DNA from: Aurelia coerulea
Lineage: Eukaryota > Cnidaria > Scyphozoa > Semaeostomeae > Ulmaridae
DNA: 64,000 nucleotides
Reading direction: 5' to 3'
Assembly (NCBI GenBank): GCA_039566865.1
Contig: CM076944.1
Location: 10,624,501 to 10,688,500, forward strand
In this document: positions 50,201 through 54,415 of the stretch, in pieces
Layout: the number at the start of each line of letters is the position of its first letter
How positions within the stretch are numbered: position 1 is the stretch's first letter
Notes under the pieces: model-generated
Database searches by the model: none
Told to the model about the DNA's origin: nothing
What the model saw: the letters and a program-made list of their open reading frames with translations, nothing else
Translations under genes and position numbers: made by a program

Positions 50201-53200
50201 GTGGCCATGGCCTAACTTATCGCATGGAAACCAGACAGAAGAGTGTAGTTCTACCCAGAAGATAACCTAGGGCAGCCAAGGACAGAAAGCTAATAAGCTG
50301 AGCTCATCACTCTTCGTGGTCATGGCATGGCATGGTCATGGCCTATTTTATTGGATGGACACCAGGCTGAAGAGTGTAGTTCTATCCAGAAGATAGCCTG
50401 GGGCAGCCATAAGGACAGAAAGCTAATAAGCTGAACTCGTCACTCTTCGTGGTCAAGGCGTAACAAAGGGCAGAAGTGATTAATACTATATTTCCCTCTA
50501 ATTTTAAAGAACGAGTCGGGGGTTAGCATGATTGGTGACGACAAAAGACAAGATTATAGTGTTATGAATGGTGTATCGTACTTTCCCCACCACTTTTCGC
50601 CTTTTCTCTGCAAAATTACCCATTAGAATAAATAATTTGTGGGTAGTGACGTAATCATGAGCAAAGATTTATCCCATAGCTCTGCGCATGGTAACATCAC
50701 AACTCATAAATCGCTCATTTGAATGCGTAACTTTGAAGAGAAAGACGAAAATTGGTGGAAAAAGTACCATACACAATTCACAACAGGATAATCTTGTATT
50801 TCATCAATAATTATACCAACCCCGAACTACTTGTCCATTACTATGATCTAACATTGTTTCAGATTATCTTTCCGTACACAGATAATTAAACAACCAGATA
50901 CACAAATTTGGTTTTATCTAACTTCTGGTTTAACGTGTATTAATTATCAGTTTGATTCATTGGACAAATGTCACACTTCAGCATAATGCCCGTGCAGAAT
51001 TTCGCTAATGTGTTGCTATTAAAGCATCTAGCTTGCGCATACAACTTTATTTGTATATTCTAAGAAGCCAGAGTTTTCCAAGGATTTTTTTATGGCATTC
51101 GTTTCATTCCGTTCTTCTTCATCTACCACTGATGTTTAATAGCAAACCAATCTTCAGAATCAGTGATTTACTGTGTCCACTGTAGGTTTTCCGCGCACCA
51201 GTTATTGTTGACTTCAGAGTCCAGTTCCGTTCACCAGTTACTATTGACTTCAGAGTCCAGAAAAAGTCACGGCTCCACTGCTGTGAACCGGAGGAAGGTT
51301 TTGCATGTTATTATCAGATTTGAGGTTGGTTTAGTATTTTTGTAAGAAACTCAGGAACGTTTTGGGTTATTTTGGCAGCAGCATCAGCTTTGTAAATTTT
51401 AGACGAGTACGACAAATCTGGTTGCTTTGACTTGATAAACTGAGGAAATTTTAACTTACAGAATTGGTATAAGGACGAATGCTTGACCTTTTTCTGGACT
51501 CTGATTAACTTCGTCGGCAACCATCTATTCCTCTTATTCTTCTCACATTCTGGCTGCTGTTGTCGCATACCGATACAAAAACATGAACTTTCAACCTTAA
51601 CGATTAATTTGAACGCATTCTATCATCCAAAATCGCTTTCCATATAACATTTCTCGCTCGCTATGTTAGTGGAGGAACTATTGATTCGAGAATATTTCGT
51701 GGGAAGCAATGATAATCAGTAGTGGTTTTCTAGTATTTCTGTGACGCGTCTCATGACAGCTTGCATATAATAGCACTCGTGCCCTTACCAGGGAATTAAA
51801 AAATATATTCCTTTCTGCCACTGGACAAAAATATGCAAAACTTTCCCGCAAGAACGGATAAGTGAAAACATCCAGCTTTCTTAAAAGAGGTCTGGATCCA
51901 CAGATATGTCCTGTACGCAACAAGATTTCTATATGCATCCTATTTAGAGGTGTTCTTATGCCATGCTATAATGTATGGTGAGCGATACAGTAAATCCCCG
52001 CATACAAGAACCTACTTTTTTGAGAGCTAGGGTGAAATAGGTTCTTATTTTAAAGGTACCAAGCCAAAGTTCAAGGTATAATGGTTCTTATTTGAAGAGT
52101 ACCTTGCGTAGGCCATTTTAGAACCTTCATCAATGATTTTCAGCCCTATTATTTGTTTTGGCAAGGTTATAATATACCTAATAACCAATGCTAAGCATTC
52201 AAACAGCAGGGGAGGAGATTCAAACATTAAAAGCCCACTGGGAAAAAAATGAACTTAACACTGACAATCCATAATCAACTTTGCTACCCCTGCTATCAGA
52301 ACATATTTGTCATCAAACTGAAACAGGTTCTTAATTACAAGGTGCATAAGTTAGGAAAAACAGCCTGTAGGTTCTTATTTTTTTAGGTTCTTATATGCGG
52401 GATTTACTGTATACCACCATCGCTACCCATGCTGATTTCGTCTGATTTTTACCAAAGATTCGCGAAGGAACTGTTCGGTACTAAAATAAAATTAAACGAT
52501 ATGGTAAACCATCGAAACTTACCTTCATTTCATGGGCGTTAAGCAAGAGATCAGCATGTTCCTCTTCCTTGTCTTTGTAAGCAGCAAGGTTCATTTGCTC
52601 TGTTGGACAATATCACTAATATTATCAATTTAATGAAAGAGGCATAAACATACAAAATAGCTAAAAGATGAAAGCTAATTCAAGCTGTGAGCGCGCCGTG
52701 CATTTTGGTAGCTGTATTCAATACGCGATAAGCTAATTCTGTTTTTCTATGGTGATCATACGGAGTTCTACAACTTATCTCAAAATTTACAGCAAAAATT
52801 CAACGAAATTATGGAAAATCCTTCATATTTAGCCGACCAGCACATCGCTAGTTGTTTTCAACTCTTGCACGAGGACTGGTACTTCAGAACGACGAGAAAA
52901 CAAAGATTAGTCCCTGAATAGTGGTGAGGATCCGATGTGGCCTAAAAATGTTTGACGTCAGTGAACCAACAAGGGAAGTAGAAGTGGCACACCAAGCAAC
53001 CAAGCATTAAAATATACCGGGTGTTTCAGAAAAAGTACCCCCTTTTGACTGAAAATAGGAACAAGACAATTAGATGTCGGTACTCTCCGAGATCACAGCT
53101 AAATTTATCAATCTTCAACTTAGCACATACCTTGCATTTAAAAATCGTACACCAAACACCGGAGATACAAGTTTGCTAAGCCAAAATTTACAGTGCACCC

Positions 53201-54415
53201 AAAACCAGAGGTTTTGAAAAAGGGCCTAGCCATGATTTGTGTCATGGACAGTTTCTAAAGCACCCGTAAACTTTCATTTTCAGATTTTTGCTTTTGAAAA
53301 GAATAAAAGCTGCACGGGCATGACCCTGACAAAACAATTATAATGAAACTGCGGTAAAAATAATAAAGTCGTGCCACCACATCTCCAAAATAAGCGTGCA
53401 TGTGCTCCTGTCCTTGTCTTTGATGCAAAACACTTGGGATGGAGTGCAACGCAAGAACCGATTCTGCTAAAGAAAGTCATTCCAAGAACAATGAAAGCAA
53501 TTCAAGGTATAATTCCTTTCAAAAGTAAAATCTAAAATTTAAAGTTGAAAACTATTTTGCAAAATGTCTATGTGATGTCAAATCATGGCTAGGCCCTTTC
53601 TCAAAACCCCTGGCTTCAGGTGCACTCCAAATTATGCACTTGCAAACTCATATCTCTGGTGTTTGGTGGACGATTTCAAAATGCAAGGTATGTGCATTTA
53701 AGTTAAAGATCGACAAATGTAGCTATGAACTCAGCAAATCCCGAAATTTTATCGTTTTGTTCCCTTGTTCGATCAAAAGGGAGTACTTTTTTTTGAGACA
53801 CCCAGTAAATTAAATGAAAATAATTCCATGCATCCAAACTGCGTATCATTGGAAAGAAGATAGATTGTACTTTCAGACGGTATACCGAAGATCTAGTCAA
53901 ATCTTATAAATTTTTCAAGATTTTCAATTATAGTTGGGTTGCGTTTTTTTCTGAAACACCTTGTATAACAACTGCTAACCAAAAGTGCGAGCTTTGCTGT
54001 CTGCTTTCAACCGTCATTATTCATATGAAAAGAAACGTTTCTTCTCTGTTTTTTACTGACAAAACATATGCCTGATGAAACAGAAAGCAAATAGAACTTG
54101 CTTCTTTCTTTCTTGGCTAAAGATCTTTGACGCACGAGTTCACCTTATAATTTTCCCGTTGCTCAATGGACCCCTTGCTACAAACGGCAAGGATGATCCA
54201 AAGAAATTTCCTGAAATCTAACGAGCTTAAATTCAAAGACGCATTTGAGTTTAGCACCAGCCAATGATTTCTTTGCTCAAAATGTAAACAAGCGTACCTT
54301 TGGCTTTTAACCCTGCGATTTCTTCGTTTAGTGTGTCTACAGCCTCCTCCAAGATTCGCTTTTTGCTTTCTACTTCACGAATTGATATATTCATCGTATT
54401 CATCTTCGCCTCATG
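8081..54415 (-). CDS. KIF5: Kinesin-1 heavy chain (KIF5-type), partial gene: stalk and tail, 14 exons
   Basis: Microtubule plus-end motor heavy chain; this part carries the distal stalk coiled coil, the light-chain/cargo-binding region and the tail. Fourteen minus-strand segments, all with GT/AG borders, join in compatible phase and follow the order of animal KIF5: [109 protein letters not shown], then [10 protein letters not shown], the conserved IAK autoinhibition/microtubule-binding motif. After the IAK motif the tail is Ser/Gly/Arg-rich and continues through two further exons with no counterpart I recognise in vertebrate tails. The motor, neck and proximal stalk (about the first 640 residues of a typical roughly 960-residue KIF5) are absent and should lie beyond the right edge. 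The last exon and the stop of the long tail form were not found. Exon phases were checked by hand. The family call is firm; the exact paralogue is unknown. Confidence 0.93.
8616..9207 (-). mobile_element. 5'-truncated LINE with target-site duplication
   Basis: Minus orientation. The poly(A) tail appears as a plus-strand T run just after 8615; the 12-13 bp duplication CAAGAATGTCAAT lies at 8603-8615 and 9208-9220. At the 5' end (9104-9207) the last 33 codons of the LINE ORF survive: [20 protein letters not shown], then [14 protein letters not shown] and stop. This C-terminus has the same shape as that of the 12466 LINE. The inner segment from about 8857 to 9017 is bounded by TTCACATTGGATGT and its inverse. 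Confidence 0.8.
9104..9207 (-). pseudogene. LINE ORF2 C-terminal remnant
   Basis: About 33 codons plus stop of a non-LTR retrotransposon ORF, cut by 5' truncation at the insertion junction. No RT or endonuclease domain remains. Confidence 0.7.
10028..10157 (-). CDS. KIF5: KIF5 exon: extended tail, 130 nt
   Basis: TTTTTATTTGCAG acceptor, AAG|GTATTT donor. Entering in phase 2 it is open throughout and encodes [20 protein letters not shown], then Ser-rich [19 protein letters not shown]. Placement in KIF5 rests on strand, phase and its exon-like character, not on homology I recognise. PRRAS and SSSSMD look like kinase-target sequences (inference). Confidence 0.75.
11767..13218 (-). mobile_element. 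5'-truncated LINE, poly(A) tail and 11-bp target duplication
   Basis: Target duplication TTCTAAAGATT at 11756-11766 and 13219-13229. The poly(A) is seen as a T run from 11768. The ORF remnant is 12466-13218; 3' UTR 11784-12465 is unusually G-rich on the sense strand (12195-12464) and contains an AAAC microsatellite near 12008-12032 on the plus strand. It is a clean nested insertion into the left arm of the 11533-13599 palindrome. Confidence 0.88.
12466..13218 (-). pseudogene. LINE ORF2 C-terminal region
   Basis: Encodes the region after the reverse transcriptase: [73 protein letters not shown], then a Cys/His knuckle ([18 protein letters not shown]) and the end [26 protein letters not shown]. 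These are the hallmarks of Jockey/CR1-type LINE C-termini. No catalytic domain remains because of 5' truncation. Confidence 0.85.
14334..14340 (-). terminator. Possible alternative KIF5 stop plus poly(A) signal
   Basis: Read-through of the GTATGT donor at the end of the 14369-14669 exon gives ten more codons (starting RYVVN) and a TAA at 14338-14340. The minus-strand string TAATAAA places an AATAAA (14334-14339) directly on the stop. This could be a composite terminal exon giving a short-tailed kinesin. The splice to 10028-10157 is equally consistent, so the two may alternate. Confidence 0.4.
14369..14669 (-). CDS. KIF5: KIF5 exon: AKPIRPGQ and Ser/Gly/Arg-rich tail
   Basis: 301 nt, starting with the Ala-Lys of the IAK motif. 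The distal part is disordered ([18 protein letters not shown], then [16 protein letters not shown] and SRGSRGG). A strong AG|GTATGT donor closes it in phase 2 and joins in frame to 10028-10157. If the donor is skipped, the frame runs ten codons further to a TAA at 14338, which is overlapped by AATAAA; this would be a short-tail isoform. Confidence 0.93.
15090..15218. repeat. Hairpin element, 38-bp perfect arms
   Basis: Arms 15090-15127 and 15181-15218 (ACTAACCGGTTTTGTGTTGT...) are exact reverse complements around a 53-bp loop that itself contains the small inverted pair CAGACC..GGTCTG. A small MITE or hairpin RNA source. Confidence 0.85.
15891..16045. mobile_element. Small TIR element, copy 1 (ATACC..TTCACACTG)
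   Basis: Ends ATACCTTATTCACACTG and CAGTGTGAAAAGGGTAT. The interior (AAATGCATTTGATTGGTT, GATGAAGCTGGTTTAA) is shared with the copy at 57166-57292. Confidence 0.75.
16390..16895. mobile_element. TIR/fold-back element, CATAGGGCTCAAATCTTT ends, copy 1
   Basis: 18-bp perfect ends CATAGGGCTCAAATCTTT at 16390-16407 and 16878-16895, continuing as imperfect palindrome (AAATGGCGGCA versus TGCCGCCATTT; GGCTTGAAAGGAACTT versus AGTTCCTTCCAAGCC). Confidence 0.85.
17056..17082 (-). CDS. KIF5: KIF5 27-nt microexon carrying QI of the IAK motif
   Basis: 27 nt bounded by a TTTTGTAG acceptor and a GTGAGT donor. It reads RRTHQPQI with split codons at both ends, matching the ARRGHSAQI segment of KIF5B. Phase joins exactly to the exons on either side, giving [10 protein letters not shown] across the downstream junction. 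It is too short to appear in any ORF scan, yet it is needed for the autoinhibition motif. Confidence 0.93.
   Translation of the reverse strand, partial: HAEHISHK
17178..17605 (-). mobile_element. LINE 3' fragment of a second clade
   Basis: The frame 17333-17605 (minus) encodes a LINE ORF2 C-terminus: [39 protein letters not shown], then [17 protein letters not shown] and stop. The terminal CxCxLCK-x-Y-GFL pattern is typical of cnidarian non-LTR elements. Downstream the plus strand shows ATT repeats (about 17178-17200), consistent with a (TAA)n-tailed 3' end. Upstream is truncated. Confidence 0.75.
17904..18287. repeat. Fold-back repeat, about 150-bp arms
   Basis: Left arm about 17904-18055 and right arm about 18133-18287 pair with moderate divergence: AAAGTTTACACGTTT/AACGTGTAAACTTT, GGCTGTGGAATAAAAAGTAT/CTTTTTCCACAGCC, GGCCGATATTCAAAA/TTTTGAATATCGGCC. 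Confidence 0.8.
19284..19333 (-). CDS. KIF5: KIF5 exon: end of tail coiled coil, 50 nt
   Basis: Completes a split Arg codon, then [16 protein letters not shown], matching the RYQQEVDRIKEAVRSKN segment of KIF5. It leaves one base (T) before a GTGAGT donor; with the next exon this makes Ser. Confidence 0.95.
20382..21016. mobile_element. TIR/fold-back element, CATAGGGCT ends, copy 2
   Basis: Same family as 16390-16895: ends CATAGGGCTAAAATCTTTC and AGATTTGAGCCCTATG, with GGCTTGAAAGGAACTAAGGG and GAAGGTCTATAATATGGCGG inside. It is longer because another element (20570-20711) has inserted. Confidence 0.85.
20570..20711. mobile_element. hAT-like MITE nested in the 20382 element
   Basis: 16-bp inverted ends GAGGGGCAAATCACTC (20570-20585) and GAGTGAATTGCCCCTC (20696-20711), flanked by an 8-bp direct repeat GAAAAATG (20561-20568 and 20713-20720). 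The 8-bp duplication points to a hAT-type mechanism. Confidence 0.75.
21297..21716 (+). CDS. Ly6/uPAR (three-finger) GPI-anchored surface protein, intronless
   Basis: 139 residues from the ATG at 21297 (AAAATGT context; an earlier in-frame TTG is not a plausible start). Residues 1-24 are a signal peptide ending TTAWG. The ectodomain has ten cysteines (27, 44, 51, 57, 73, 79, 98, 99, 104, 112) and closes with the LU-domain signature CCYTDLCN. Three N-glycosylation sequons lie at about 40, 47 and 81. A small-residue stretch (SDSGNN) then a hydrophobic terminus ending [10 protein letters not shown] is a typical GPI signal. The usual CxxC pair at the start of LU domains is missing (CRQG instead), so pairing may differ. 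The fold is shared with secreted toxins, but the GPI tail argues for a membrane-anchored receptor or modulator. It lies antisense inside a KIF5 intron, and a lack of introns suggests retrocopy origin (inference). The ligand is unknown. Confidence 0.88.
   Translation: MSQQIKLNFIALFVLTTIYTTAWGLQCRQGVENIFGSAYNKTVCSVNETACFQSAKCETKNAIRPHTDYKWRCIDQKICRNTTDGNSYATYEGVKGICCYTDLCNDNKMSKCTASDSGNNLRVSIITICFTLALTFLLS
22419..22424 (+). terminator. Poly(A) signal AATAAA, probable 3' end of the Ly6-like gene
   Basis: A plus-strand AATAAA about 700 bp after the Ly6-like stop codon, followed about 20 bp on by a T/GT-rich stretch (TTTTTAGCGTTTGTTTTGTG). This is the clearest plus-strand poly(A) signal I found downstream of the gene. 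Confidence 0.45.
23906..24042 (-). CDS. KIF5: KIF5 exon: conserved tail coiled coil, 137 nt
   Basis: Encodes [20 protein letters not shown] followed by [20 protein letters not shown] and MKDKN. This is the most conserved block of the kinesin-1 tail. Phase 0 in, phase 2 out, GTATGA donor. A TIR element begins only about 30 bp beyond its acceptor (24073). Confidence 0.98.
24073..24259. mobile_element. TIR element, CTTAAAGGGAATGTAAGCAT ends
   Basis: The left end CTTAAAGGGAATGTAAGCAT pairs imperfectly with the right end ATGCTTAGATTCCCTTTAAG. The interior (GACGTAGATCAGTTACCCAA onward) is homologous to 63665-63735, so this is a dispersed family. Confidence 0.7.
24822..25166. repeat. Near-perfect hairpin, about 164-bp arms, 17-bp loop
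   Basis: Arms 24822-24985 and 25003-25166 are almost exact reverse complements; the one difference I see is GCAGTGAATC versus GCAATGAATC. The 17-bp loop reads TTGTCTCAGAAATACTC. No target duplication or known TIR seen. Transcription in either direction would give a roughly 164-bp double-stranded RNA stem. Confidence 0.92.
25440..25547 (-). CDS. KIF5: KIF5 exon: conserved tail coiled coil, 108 nt
   Basis: Symmetric phase 0/0 exon. It starts with an acidic stretch ([13 protein letters not shown]) and ends [20 protein letters not shown] plus Q, nearly identical to KIF5 of other animals. This is part of the region that binds cargo adaptors. GTATAT donor. Confidence 0.98.
25786..26256. mobile_element. 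pogo/mariner-like MITE, CAGTAAAAACCCGCG ends, copy 1
   Basis: TA at both sides (25784-25785, 26257-26258) and ends CAGTAAAAACCCGCG / CGCGGGTTTTTACTG, with AGAACCTA and repeated TTCTTA motifs inside. Same family as 51988-52409 and the host of the 36280 element. The terminal pattern resembles Tigger/pogo MITEs (inference). Confidence 0.85.
26854..27280. mobile_element. TIR element, TACACGTTTTTTT ends
   Basis: Left TACACGTTTTTTTATTATAA and right TTATAAAAAAAAAACGTGTA form inverted ends, each followed by copies of AGTTTCTTA. TA at the ends suggests a TA target. Confidence 0.75.
28178..28404 (-). CDS. Putative coding exon, minus strand (unrecognised)
   Basis: An open frame from ATG 28404 runs into a strong AAAG|GTACGT donor at 28178. 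The stretch is clearly GC-richer than its surroundings. The translation includes [17 protein letters not shown] and [18 protein letters not shown]. It cannot be a KIF5 cassette exon: the neighbouring KIF5 exons (32813, 25547) are both phase 0 at this junction, while this frame ends in phase 2. It could be a first exon of another transcript or a chance ORF. No downstream partner was found. Confidence 0.3.
28437..28561 (+). CDS. Putative coding exon, plus strand, divergent from 28404
   Basis: An ATG at 28437, 33 bp from the divergent minus-strand ATG, opens a frame ([37 protein letters not shown]) that ends at a consensus AG|GTAAGC donor. Alternatively AACAG at 28428-28432 could serve as an acceptor and make this an internal exon. 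No homologue recognised and no following exon identified. Confidence 0.3.
29405..29459 (-). ncRNA. Hammerhead ribozyme, left arm (inverted copy)
   Basis: The reverse complement of 29405-29459 is identical, base for base over its 55 nt, to the 30158-30212 ribozyme: same CTGATGA and GAAA cores, same GGCC/GGCC stem II and two-base stem III. It would be active only in minus-strand RNA. Confidence 0.85.
30158..30212 (+). ncRNA. Hammerhead ribozyme, right arm
   Basis: A complete minimal hammerhead. Stem I pairs TTCAGTT (30158-30164) with AACTGAA (30206-30212) and GCT with AGC, leaving an AGAT bulge. Core CTGATGA spans 30168-30174. Stem II pairs GGCC (30176-30179) with GGCC (30185-30188) around loop TGGAT. 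GAAA spans 30189-30192. Stem III is only AC/GT with a TA loop. The predicted cleavage is after GTT at 30198. The two-base stem III is the form described for Penelope-like elements. Confidence 0.85.
30786..31195. mobile_element. TIR element, CTGTTTATAT ends
   Basis: CTGTTTATATAAG at 30786 and TCATATAAACAG at about 31184-31195, with inverted CCTCAC/GTGAGG motifs and a repeated TATACCGGTGGTGT inside (about 30991 and 31072). No coding capacity. Confidence 0.7.
32813..32884 (-). CDS. KIF5: KIF5 exon: cargo-binding region, 72 nt
   Basis: Symmetric phase 0/0 exon of 24 codons encoding [18 protein letters not shown] followed by QSRMKV. This is the very conserved LHNLRKLFVQDLATRVKK segment of KIF5. 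TTTTCACAG acceptor, GTGAGT donor. Confidence 0.97.
33140..33200 (-). CDS. KIF5: KIF5 exon: light-chain/cargo region, 61 nt
   Basis: Begins with the G that completes the preceding codon, then [20 protein letters not shown]. This matches the [20 protein letters not shown] segment of KIF5B. Phase 0 out, GTATGT donor. Confidence 0.94.
33229..33500 (-). repeat. Dispersed retroelement end, copy 2
   Basis: Minus-strand copy of the 6604-6850 repeat. Its tail appears on the plus strand as four CAGTTT units at about 33235-33258, and its head (GAGCTCTCTCAGTAG) near 33451. It is followed closely by the tandem array at 33536. Confidence 0.6.
33536..34010. repeat. Tandem array, three units of about 157-158 bp
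   Basis: Units start at 33536, 33694 and 33851 (each AGTTGAAT-ATCCT). Landmarks in every unit are TCTCGCAGTGGTGCCCA, CAGGCAGAAACCACACACC and AACTGGTGGGCTACCAT. Units 2 and 3 are closer to each other than to unit 1. Confidence 0.9.
34460..34521 (-). CDS. KIF5: KIF5 exon: stalk coiled coil, 62 nt
   Basis: Encodes [20 protein letters not shown], heptad-rich. Phase 0 in, phase 2 out with a GTAAGT donor; the split codon becomes Glu with the next exon. Corresponds to the QERLRVEHEKLK part of the KIF5 stalk. Confidence 0.88.
34522..35565 (-). other. KIF5 intron with a G/C-run palindromic element
   Basis: 34522-35035 shows nothing recognisable; the rest is the element 35036-35394 and about 170 bp of flank. 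Confidence 0.6.
35036..35394. repeat. Palindromic element with G/C-run ends, second member
   Basis: Left GTGCTTTGCACCCGGGGGGG then GTACTT; right AAGTACCCCTCCCC, CCCCGGGGCTTTGCA. Inside are degenerate units with TTTCTAAAGCCGGTTGTCAA (about 35120-35325). Its organisation, G/C-run ends around a short tandem array, parallels the 333-693 element although the sequence differs. Confidence 0.75.
35566..35605 (-). CDS. KIF5: KIF5 exon: stalk, 40 nt
   Basis: Small exon between a TTTTATTTCAG acceptor and a GTATGT donor. Its first G completes a Glu codon split with the 40512-40621 exon. It encodes [13 protein letters not shown] and ends in phase 0. Sequence match to vertebrate KIF5 is weak here, but phase and position both fit. 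Confidence 0.82.
36004..40374. mobile_element. pogo/mariner-like MITE split by a 3.9 kb insertion
   Basis: Left end CAGTAAATCCCCGCGTATAA, right end GTGCGGGTATTTACGG, both followed inward by AAGAACC/GGTTC motifs as in 25786-26256. Host sequence remaining is about 430 bp, the same size as the intact copies; the rest is the element 36280-40219. Confidence 0.75.
36280..40219. mobile_element. TA-flanked 3.9 kb fold-back element with two adjacent long palindromes
   Basis: TA at 36278-36279 and 40220-40221; ends CCGGGTGTCCCAAAAAAA and, reversed, CCTGGTGTCCCAACC. The terminal 200 bp are inverted copies (36280-36490 and 39985-40219). Between them lie palindrome A (about 36460-37150 against 37530-38215) and palindrome B (about 38205-38900 against 39390-39995). 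A and B are themselves related (AGTGC-GAGA then AAGTTGGCCTAAA). No transposase frame found. Confidence 0.85.
40512..40621 (-). CDS. KIF5: KIF5 exon: stalk coiled coil
   Basis: 110 nt, phase 0 in and phase 2 out (GTGAGT donor). It encodes [15 protein letters not shown] followed by [20 protein letters not shown], a clear match to the AVEQQIQSHRETHQKQ / SSLRDEVEAK segment of KIF5. The intron between it and the previous exon is 11.9 kb, the longest closed intron in the window. Confidence 0.95.
41640..42165 (+). repeat. Dispersed repeat, copy 1
   Basis: Diverged direct match to 48903-49612: TTAGCTTCCTGAAAGC, GTGTAGCTGAAGGGCCTAGC, TTTCAAAAATATGGTAAT, CAAGCCTTTCA, AAGCATTTGTCA. Uninterrupted copy; no coding frame. 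Confidence 0.6.
42461..42845. mobile_element. TIR element, CTTAAAGGGGCTGTACAA ends
   Basis: Left CTTAAAGGGGCTGTACAA (42461-42478), right TTGTACAGCCCCTTTAAG (42828-42845): exact 18-bp inverted ends. Non-coding MITE. Confidence 0.85.
42857..43414. mobile_element. GTGTCCC-family fold-back element
   Basis: Left end CAGGGTGTTCCAAAAAG (TA before it), right end reversed GATGGTGTCCCAAAAAA. Arms pair around about 43150 (TTCAACTCAGAGTTATAG/CTATAAGTTGAA; AAATAAGTGGTTG/CAACCACTTATTT), and a small hairpin TTTTTAAAAGGGTT/AACCCTTTTAAAAA lies at the centre. Confidence 0.7.
43755..44935. repeat. 1.2 kb palindrome, about 420-bp arms
   Basis: Left arm about 43755-44172 and right arm about 44518-44935 are close inverted copies (AAGGTAACTCTGCTTTCCGC at the outer ends, CTAGGCTAGATTTCCTGCAA further in), spacer about 345 bp. 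An AAAT microsatellite abuts the left end (about 43698-43725). A diverged single arm lies at about 6250-6420. Confidence 0.88.
45050..45802. mobile_element. GTGTCCC-family fold-back element
   Basis: Left CAGTGTGTCCCAAAAAAACT (TA at 45048-45049), right end containing AGGACACTTTGTG. Arms share TCGACGTTTGATTAAATATT/AATATTTAATC..CGTCGA and CGAAAGCTGAAACCAGACGC/GCGTCTGGTTTCAGCTTTCG. Confidence 0.8.
46556..46709. repeat. Loopless palindrome, about 75-bp arms
   Basis: TTAAAGGGTCTGTTTCATCC on the left and GGATGAAACAGACCCTTTAA on the right; the centre is GCCATTTTCATGG/CCCATGAAAATGGC with virtually no loop. A few mismatches (e.g. GCCGTCTCTTGG versus CCAAGAGATGGC). A short MITE. Confidence 0.88.
47574..47648. 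repeat. GAT/GAC trinucleotide microsatellite
   Basis: ATG/GAC triplets with a GACGACGACGAC interlude and later GATAAT interruptions; accounts for the Met-rich ORF that starts at 47563. Confidence 0.95.
48164..48769. mobile_element. TIR element with internal triplicated 158-bp unit
   Basis: Ends TTACAGCTCTAGCCTACGCG and CGCGTAGGCTATTACAGCT, next to AGACCCATTACCCCAAAGGA / TCCTTTGGGATAATGGGTCT. The interior is three nearly identical 158-bp units starting at 48208, 48366 and 48524. Each holds GGGTCTACGAAACAAAGAGC and a hairpin AACCATAGAAAT..ATTTCTATGGTT. An inverted half-unit lies at about 48682-48722. Confidence 0.9.
48903..49612 (+). repeat. Dispersed repeat, copy 2, interrupted by a SINE
   Basis: Same family and orientation as 41640-42165 (ATAGCTTCCTAAAAGCC, GTGTAGCTGACGGGTTTAGC, TTTCAAAAATATGGTAATTT, GAAGCCAAGCCTTTCAGC). 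Relative to copy 1 it carries extra sequence at about 49198-49425 that looks like a SINE. Confidence 0.6.
49198..49405 (-). mobile_element. tRNA-derived SINE-like insertion
   Basis: On the minus strand: GTGTTGTGGCGCAGTGGTGT, where TGGCGCAGTGGT fits a Pol III A box (TRGCnnAGYnGG); a GGTCGCGGACTCGAT stretch further on is a weak B-box candidate; the 3' end carries CTTCACCTTCGCC repeats. It lies exactly where copy 2 of the 48903 repeat differs from copy 1. I could not delimit a clean target duplication, so the 5' limit is approximate. Confidence 0.6.
49940..50450. repeat. Tandem array, four units of about 131-142 bp
   Basis: Units start near 49940, 50071, 50213 and 50344. All share CAGAAGATA, GGACAGAAAGCTAATAAGCT and CATCACTCTTCG (the last unit diverged, GTCACTCTTCG). 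The second unit is longer because GGGCAGCCAAG is duplicated. Confidence 0.9.
50549..50795. mobile_element. TIR/fold-back MITE
   Basis: Left CAAGATTATAGTGTTATGAA TGG, right CCATACACAATTC..GATAATCTTG; arms continue as CCACCACTTTTCGCC / GACGAAAATTGGTGG. Non-coding. Confidence 0.75.
51988..52409. mobile_element. pogo/mariner-like MITE, CAGTAAATCCCCGC ends, copy 2
   Basis: TA at 51986-51987 and 52410-52411; ends CAGTAAATCCCCGCATA and TATGCGGGATTTACTG; next to both ends are AAGAACCTA / TAGGTTCTT. Related to 25786-26256 and 36004-40374. Confidence 0.85.
52523..52599 (-). CDS. KIF5: KIF5 exon: stalk coiled coil
   Basis: 77 nt. The acceptor is CCAACAG. The alternative AG two bases further in is excluded, because only this one completes the split Glu codon (G|AG) left by the upstream exon. 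It encodes [19 protein letters not shown] and ends in phase 0 before GTAAGT. Equivalent to the KIF5B segment that begins QEKVHEMEKEHL. Confidence 0.9.
52600..54297 (-). other. KIF5 intron with fold-back element
   Basis: Consists of 52600-53016 (nothing seen), the element 53017-53805, then flank that includes a lone TTTTTTTCTGAAACACCTTG end (about 53946) and the first copy of the segment duplicated around the next exon. Confidence 0.6.
53017..53805. mobile_element. GTGTCCC-family fold-back element
   Basis: TA at 53015-53016 and 53806-53807; ends CCGGGTGTTTCAGAAAAAGT and, reversed, CTGGGTGTCTCAAAAAAAAG, followed by ACCCCCTTTTGA / AGTACTCCCTTTTGAT. Arms about 53017-53250 and 53575-53805 (AGGGCCTAGCCATGATTT/AAATCATGGCTAGGCCCT). 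A further copy begins at 63963. Confidence 0.85.
54298..54415 (-). CDS. KIF5: KIF5 exon (most 5' in window): stalk coiled coil
   Basis: 118 nt, enters in phase 0 after a TTTTCAG acceptor and leaves in phase 1 before GTACGC. It encodes [32 protein letters not shown], which aligns with the stalk segment of KIF5B around residue 640 to 680. Near-copies of one intronic segment lie on both sides (54115-54180 and 54693-54765). Confidence 0.93.

Larger units (their letters stand above)
40622..52522 (-). other. 11.9 kb KIF5 intron
   Basis: Contains two diverged direct copies of a long repeat (41640-42165, 48903-49612), elements 42461-42845, 42857-43414, 43755-44935, 45050-45802, 46556-46709, 48164-48769, 50549-50795 and 51988-52409, the tRNA-like SINE near 49300, the array at 49940 and a GATGAT microsatellite. 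40622-41640, 45805-46550 and 46920-47560 show nothing else recognisable. Confidence 0.6.
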
